Positions 32,444 through 36,686 of a stretch of DNA of 36,686 bases are shown here, piece after piece. This DNA is from Bryobacteraceae bacterium (GTDB lineage Bacteria > Acidobacteriota > Terriglobia > Bryobacterales > Bryobacteraceae). Under the pieces are notes generated by a model. The model had not been told where the DNA came from. It did not search any database and saw only the letters and a program-made list of their open reading frames with translations. The stretch covers positions 1 through 36,686 of the forward strand of contig JACADU010000138.1 in NCBI GenBank assembly GCA_013388415.1, read 5' to 3'. A program made the position numbers and the translations under genes. Position 1 is the first letter of the stretch. Each line of letters opens with the position of its first letter.

Positions 32444-34636
32444 ATGACGCAGACAATTCGTGTAATGGCGGCTTTGGGCGCCGCGAGCCTGCTCGCTTTT
32501 TCCGTAGAGACGAAAACCTGGACTCATAGCGAAGCCTCCGAGTTCGAGAAAGGCATCCTCAAGGGCCTGGCGCTCAGCTCGAACGGACGGCTGACACTCG
32601 CCCCCGAATGGAAGGAACTTTTCGACGCCGAGACGCCGCATCTGTGGACAGCGGTGGCGATGGGCGAGCGTGTCTTCGCAGCCGGATCGGACGGCAAGGT
32701 GTTTGTGTCGGAAAAAGGCAAGGCCCGGCTCTTCGCCACGCTCGAGGGCGGGACTGTCTATTCAATGGCCGCCGTGCCGGGCTCGCTCTTCGCCGGCGTC
32801 GCGCCGGACGCCAAAATCTACAAGCTCGACGGCTCGGGCAGAGCCGCGCTGCTCGCGTCTTTGAAAGCGCGCTACCTGTGGGCGCTCGCCCCCGCGCCCA
32901 ACGGCGCACTCTATGCCGCTACCGGGGAACCGGGGCAGGTTTGGCGCGTGGAGGCGAACGGGCAGGCCAAGCTGCTGTTCGACGCTGAAGAGGCGCACGT
33001 TCGTTCGCTCGCTGTCGGCGCCAAGGGCCAGATCTATGCGGGCACGGAGCCGCGCGGCCTGGTCTTCAGAGTCACGCCGGCGGGTGAAGCGTTCGTGGTG
33101 GTTCAGACGGGAAAGCGTGAAGTGACGGCGCTGGCGGCGGCCGCCGACGGGACAGTCTATGCTGCGGCAGCGGGCAACCGGTCGCCGGTGCAGGTTCCGC
33201 CGGCTCCATCCGTCGTCACGCCAACCACCGTCACGCCGCAGCCGGCCACCAGCGCCGCCGGCGCGCAGCAGGCCGCGGCTCAGCGCCCGGCCACTCAGCC
33301 TGCGCCGCCGGCAATGAGCTTCGGAGCCGCTCCCGCGGCTGGCGGCAGCGAGATCTGGCGCTTGCACCCCGACGGCGAGCCGCGCCGCATCTGGACCCAT
33401 CCGCAGGCCGTCGTCTACGCCCTCGCCCTAGACGGCAAAGGCGCGCTCCTCGCGGGAACCGGCGCGGAGGGAAAACTGCACCGCATCGACGATGAACGCA
33501 CCTCCACTCTCCTGATTGACGCCGGCGCGCTGCAAATCACCGCGCTCGTCCCGGGGCAGCAGGGCTCGCTCCTGGCTGCCACCGCCAACCCCGGCAAGCT
33601 GTTTCAACTCGGTCCCGGACTCGTGAAGTCCGGCACAATCGAAAGCGACGTCCTCGACGCGGGCGGCTTCACCTACTGGGGACGCCTGCGATTCGAAGGC
33701 TCCGCTGAAGGTGGGGCGATTCAGCTTGAAGCGCGCAGCGGCAATCTCGAAAGCGGGCAGTCGTTCTGGAGTCCGTGGACTCCCGTAGACCCTGCCCGAG
33801 GGAGCAGGATCGAAGCCCCCCCCGCGCGGTTCCTCGCGTGGCGGGCGACACTGTCGTCCTCGCCCGCCGGCGCCTCGCCTGTGCTTTTTCTGGTGGAAGC
33901 GGCTTATCAGATGAAGAACCTGCCGCCGGCGATTGAACGATTCGAGATCACTCCGGCAAACTACAAGTTCCCAACCTCAACATCGCCGCTCACCGCCTCT
34001 CAAACCCTCACGCTCCCCGCCTTCGGCCAGCCGCGCCGCCAATCACCAACGGCCGCGAACCCCGGCGATTCCGGCGCCGTCACGATGAATTATGAGAAGG
34101 GGCACATCGGCGCCCGCTGGCGCGTTTCCGACGCCAACGGGGACGCCGTCGAATCCACAATCGAGATTCGCGGCGCCGGCGAACAGGAATGGAAGCCGCT
34201 CAAGTCCGGAATGAAGGAGAGCCGCTACAGTTGGGACACGACCGGCTTCGCCGACGGGCGCTATCGCTTGAGACTCACCGCGTCCGACCAGCCGGACAAC
34301 TACCCCGGCATGGGCCTCACCGCCTCGCTCGAAAGCGAAGAGTTCACCATTGACAACACGCCGCCGGAGATCATGGATGTCTCCGCCCGCGTCGAAGGGC
34401 AGAAGCTCATCGTCCGCTTCCGCGCCCGCGACGCGCTCAGCTCTCTCCAGTCGGCCGAGTTCTCCGTCAACGGCGGGGAGTGGATTGCCGCATCGCCTAC
34501 GACTCGAATCACTGACTCTCCGGAGCACGACTACAGCACCGAAAGCGCCAAACCGGCGCAGTCGGAGATCACCATCGCCATCCGCGTCACCGACGAGATG
34601 GACAACGTTGGCGTGCGCCGGATCACCATCCGCTGA
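32444..34636 (+). CDS. Secreted beta-propeller protein with C-terminal beta-sandwich region
   Basis: A 730-residue protein with a short signal peptide (MAALGAASLLAFSVETKTW). Residues about 60-250 and 290-400 carry repeated blades, for example GTVYSMAAVPGSLFAGVAPD, LWALAPAPNGALYAATGEPG and VRSLAVGAKGQIYAGTEPRG, a pattern of WD40-like or two-component-regulator-type propellers. A Pro/Ala/Gln-rich linker (about 245-290) splits the blades. From about 540 on, immunoglobulin-like strands occur (WRVSDANGDAVESTIEIRGA, FTIDNTPPEIMDVSARVEGQ). It is 19 bases after the S55-like gene and probably co-transcribed. Binding partner unknown. Confidence 0.7.
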   Translation: MTQTIRVMAALGAASLLAFSVETKTWTHSEASEFEKGILKGLALSSNGRLTLAPEWKELFDAETPHLWTAVAMGERVFAAGSDGKVFVSEKGKARLFATLEGGTVYSMAAVPGSLFAGVAPDAKIYKLDGSGRAALLASLKARYLWALAPAPNGALYAATGEPGQVWRVEANGQAKLLFDAEEAHVRSLAVGAKGQIYAGTEPRGLVFRVTPAGEAFVVVQTGKREVTALAAAADGTVYAAAAGNRSPVQVPPAPSVVTPTTVTPQPATSAAGAQQAAAQRPATQPAPPAMSFGAAPAAGGSEIWRLHPDGEPRRIWTHPQAVVYALALDGKGALLAGTGAEGKLHRIDDERTSTLLIDAGALQITALVPGQQGSLLAATANPGKLFQLGPGLVKSGTIESDVLDAGGFTYWGRLRFEGSAEGGAIQLEARSGNLESGQSFWSPWTPVDPARGSRIEAPPARFLAWRATLSSSPAGASPVLFLVEAAYQMKNLPPAIERFEITPANYKFPTSTSPLTASQTLTLPAFGQPRRQSPTAANPGDSGAVTMNYEKGHIGARWRVSDANGDAVESTIEIRGAGEQEWKPLKSGMKESRYSWDTTGFADGRYRLRLTASDQPDNYPGMGLTASLESEEFTIDNTPPEIMDVSARVEGQKLIVRFRARDALSSLQSAEFSVNGGEWIAASPTTRITDSPEHDYSTESAKPAQSEITIAIRVTDEMDNVGVRRITIR

Positions 34637-34652
34637 CCGCTGACGGCGCCGC

Positions 34653-35399
34653 TCAGATCCGGTTGAAGAGCGCGACGACCTTCGAAAGCGACTTGTGCTG
34701 CTTGATCATCGGGACCATGCTGGTTTCGCGCTCGTCGATCTCCTGCGCCCGCTTCAGGACTTCCGCCGCCTTCTCCTGGGGCACGGAGACGATGCCGTCC
34801 TCGCCCGCGACGATGATGTCGCCCGGCTTGATGGTGACGCCGCCGCACTCGACCGGGATGTTCCGCGCGACGCTGGTCCAGCGGCTCACTGCCGTCGCCG
34901 GCGTGATGCTTGAAGCGTAAGTGGTCAGACCCAAGGCCCGCAGCTCTCCCACGTCCCGCACACCGCCATCAATGACCATGCCGGCCATGCCCCGCGCCTT
35001 CGCCGCGGTCCCCATGAGGCCGCCGATCGCGGCCACGTCCGCGCCGTCCTCCATCACGATCACTCCCACTTCACCGGGGTTGGAGTTGTCGATCATTTCC
35101 GTCGCGTATCTGGTGGCAAGCGTCGGCGTCGCCTTATCCGGAGCTGAGGGTCTCGCCAGCGCCGTAATGGCCCGGCCGACGATCTGGCCCGGCACGACGG
35201 GCCGGATCTTGTGTGAGAGGAAGCCGCGCCGGCCGACCACCTGGTCGACGGCGTCCGCCACCGACGCCACAGTCGTCTTCCTGAAGCCGTCGATGATGGG
35301 GTCGCCTGATGAGGTTGCCTTCCTGGCCGCCTGGAATCCGGCCAACGCCAGCAGCGAAAGCAAGGGAAGGGTGATGAGGATTTTCTTGCGGAGTGTCAT
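34653..35399 (-). CDS. RraA-family protein with N-terminal membrane segment
   Basis: A 248-residue protein. Residues about 35-248 match the RraA/HMG-aldolase fold: VASVADAVDQVVG, PGQIVGRAITA, AAIGGLMGTAAKARGMAGMV and IDGGVRDVGELRALG, where Gly, Arg and Asp of the DGGVRD segment shape the active site. RraA itself inhibits RNase E; close relatives are 4-hydroxy-4-methyl-2-oxoglutarate aldolases using a divalent metal. Unusually, it starts with a hydrophobic segment (ITLPLLSLLALAGFQAA) like a signal peptide or anchor, which places it outside the cytoplasm. It is convergent with the propeller gene, with 16 bases between. Confidence 0.85.
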   Translation of the reverse strand: MTLRKKILITLPLLSLLALAGFQAARKATSSGDPIIDGFRKTTVASVADAVDQVVGRRGFLSHKIRPVVPGQIVGRAITALARPSAPDKATPTLATRYATEMIDNSNPGEVGVIVMEDGADVAAIGGLMGTAAKARGMAGMVIDGGVRDVGELRALGLTTYASSITPATAVSRWTSVARNIPVECGGVTIKPGDIIVAGEDGIVSVPQEKAAEVLKRAQEIDERETSMVPMIKQHKSLSKVVALFNRI

Positions 35400-35450
35400 C
35401 AGTGGGGATCTTACCTGACTTCAGCCCACGATTTCACCCCTCAATAGGGA

Positions 35451-35478
35451 GACCGGCGCACCCGAAGATGCGCCGGTC
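35451..35478. terminator. Possible terminator hairpin between SWIM and RraA-like genes
   Basis: Perfect 10-base arms GACCGGCGCA and TGCGCCGGTC around an 8-base loop. It lies in the 151-base gap between the end of the SWIM gene and the start of the RraA-like gene, both on the - strand. No T-run follows it on that strand, so intrinsic termination is uncertain; a processed RNA end is also possible. Confidence 0.45.
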
Positions 35479-35550
35479 GCCACGTCGATCGAGTTTTACC
35501 CTAAGTCTTGGACTCGATGGTCCCCTTCCAACCGGGGCACTTTCAGAATA

Positions 35551-36420
35551 TCACTGCGGCTTGCGCGGCGGGACTGAACGCCTTTTGATTTGAGCGCCCT
35601 TTGGTTGCAGGCTCTTGGCAGCCGGACGTTTTGTAACGGCCTTCTTCGCGCGCGCCGGCTTGGCCGGCGCCACCTTCGGCTGCGGCGCCACCGGCTCATC
35701 GCCGTTTGCCATGTCCAACCCGAAAATGGCGGACAGGTCCTCGCTCTCCAGAACTTTCGCGGAGGGGGCGGCGGCCGTTGCCAGCGGGGCCGCAGTGGCG
35801 GCCTGAGCGATGAGATCCTTCTCGTCGACTTCACGCAGCCGGAAGAGCAACTCCGGTTGCTTGTCCAGGCGGGCGCCGACGCCATACAGCACCGCGGCGA
35901 CGTGTTTGCACATGCTGGCCCAGTCCGGGCAACTGCAATTGAGCTTGATCTCGGACGGCGCAGGGAAGAGGCCGGTCTCCCGCCGGCAGATGCGCTCCAT
36001 CACCCCTTTCGACAGCCGGCCCTGAAGAAGCTCGACCAGTGAGTCGATGCCGCCAGCGCAGTCTTTACAGATCGCCTTCCAACGAGCCTTGGCCACCGGC
36101 TTGATCTCCAGCGCGACCTCGTACAACTCGGAACCGCTGACGAGGGCCGTGATTTCGCCGGGACCGATCTGAAGATCGACCACCGAGCCGTTGCGAACGT
36201 AGGTGCGGCCGCGAGGCAGGCGGTTCGCGTAGTCGCTGTACCGCTCCAGATTCTCGCACCATGCATTGCCCCAGAACGTCGTCGTGATTTTGCGGCCCTC
36301 GATCTCGACGGGGCTGATCGCCTGCCCCTTCTTCCTGCGTTTCTCGACCTCCCGCGAGGCCTTGCGCCGGCGCTCGGCCACGCTCACATATGGTCTCCAG
36401 CCCCACTCGTAATAGCGCAC
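35551..36420 (-). CDS. SWIM zinc-finger protein
   Basis: A 289-residue protein starting at GTG. The SWIM motif CSCPDWASMCKH gives zinc ligands C162, C164, C171 and H173. Upstream is a conserved region typical of SWIM proteins that partner SNF2 helicases (MRYYEWGWRPYVSVAERRRK, TTTFWGNAWCENLERYSDYA). The C-terminal third is low-complexity, rich in Ala, Lys and Pro (KVAPAKPARAKKAVTKRPAA), and could bind nucleic acid. It begins 3 bases after the SNF2 helicase stop, so the two are co-translated. They probably form a DNA-translocating complex; its task is not known. Confidence 0.88.
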   Translation of the reverse strand: MRYYEWGWRPYVSVAERRRKASREVEKRRKKGQAISPVEIEGRKITTTFWGNAWCENLERYSDYANRLPRGRTYVRNGSVVDLQIGPGEITALVSGSELYEVALEIKPVAKARWKAICKDCAGGIDSLVELLQGRLSKGVMERICRRETGLFPAPSEIKLNCSCPDWASMCKHVAAVLYGVGARLDKQPELLFRLREVDEKDLIAQAATAAPLATAAAPSAKVLESEDLSAIFGLDMANGDEPVAPQPKVAPAKPARAKKAVTKRPAAKSLQPKGAQIKRRSVPPRKPQ

Positions 36421-36423
36421 GAA

Positions 36424-36686
36424 TCAGTTCTCCCTCAGGGCCTTGCTGAGATCGAGCGACACCAGATCGAGGAGTTCCTTGTCGTTCAATTCCGTCAGCA
36501 GCAATCCGGCGTCCCCCTCGAGCAGCTCGCTCGACAGGTGGCGCTTGGACTCGATCATATCGTCAATCTTCTCCTCGACGGTTCCGCGGCAAACGAATTT
36601 GTGAACGAGGACGTTCTTCGTCTGGCCAATACGAAAAGCGCGGTCCGTGGCCTGGTTTTCCACAGCCGGATTCCACCAGCGATCGA
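36424..36686 (-). CDS. SNF2-family DEAD/DEAH helicase, C-terminal end (partial)
   Basis: Only the last 87 or so codons are in the window; the gene enters from the right edge. It reads [20 protein letters not shown], which is SNF2 helicase motif VI with its arginine fingers, then [20 protein letters not shown] and a C-terminal helix ending [13 protein letters not shown]2 proteins move along double-stranded DNA with ATP. It is followed by the SWIM protein 3 bases later. A GTG at 36661-36663 is an internal valine, not a start. Confidence 0.92.
   Translation of the reverse strand, partial: DRWWNPAVENQATDRAFRIGQTKNVLVHKFVCRGTVEEKIDDMIESKRHLSSELLEGDAGLLLTELNDKELLDLVSLDLSKALREN

Noticed and set aside
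1-36686. CRISPR arrays, insertion sequences, prophage genes
   Set aside because: No regularly spaced repeats, transposase or integrase motifs or phage structural genes were seen. The only notable repeat family is the four-copy operator.

Overview
The window is high-GC bacterial chromosome. Its gene content fits an Acidobacteriota of the Solibacter/Bryobacter kind. This is an inference from family mix, not from a marker gene: an ECF sigma factor coupled to a Ser/Thr kinase, a TolB-like/TPR protein, an S55 (SpoIVB-type) peptidase homologue, tandem large TolC-like proteins, a Tat-signal sulfatase, a Tat-signal sugar isomerase, and an rpoN-hpf-rapZ cluster without ptsN. There are no phage genes, insertion sequences or CRISPR arrays. 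One tRNA gene, tRNA-Leu(UAA), is present.

Region 1 (1-4515) is the most unusual. It is a compact block built around a PadR-family regulator with a Cys/His-rich N-terminus. A 19-bp palindrome, TAGATG-Y-N5-ACATCTA, occurs four times, once in each promoter region of the block (212-230, 2654-2672, 3595-3613, 4252-4270). Each copy starts one base after a plausible -10 hexamer. The genes under these sites are a NifX/FeMo-co-type cofactor-binding protein cut by the left edge, a MauE-thioredoxin fusion, an MBL-fold hydrolase and TrmO (joined by ATGA overlaps), a 21-codon mini-ORF, a membrane-anchored SH3-like protein, a secreted OB-fold protein whose frame holds an in-frame TGA, the regulator itself and a one-helix membrane protein. 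I read it as a small regulon for metal/redox cofactor handling. The operator repeats are directly visible; the function is inferred.

Region 2 (4677-12416) is mostly housekeeping on the + strand: an amidase_2-like protein lacking a zinc ligand, rpoN (sigma-54), long-form hpf, rapZ, nadA, moaA, a GT39-like membrane glycosyltransferase and an Smr-domain protein. Region 3 (12397-20970) is mostly - strand: a TolB-like/TPR protein, a + strand ECF sigma factor, a polytopic membrane protein, typA/bipA, a TlpA-like thioredoxin, a Tat-signal TIM-barrel isomerase and an SDR oxidoreductase. The + strand is G-rich between about 8.6 and 18.1 kb whichever strand is coding, unlike both flanks.

Region 4 (21039-36686) is envelope- and signalling-rich. 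It holds an orphan domain resembling the N-terminus of Mrr-type restriction proteins, two overlapping TolC-like genes, tRNA-Leu one base downstream of a sulfatase, a Spy-like periplasmic protein, an ECF sigma/kinase pair, an S55-like peptidase, a secreted beta-propeller protein and an RraA-like protein with an N-terminal membrane segment. A SWIM zinc-finger protein follows a SNF2 helicase that is cut by the right edge.
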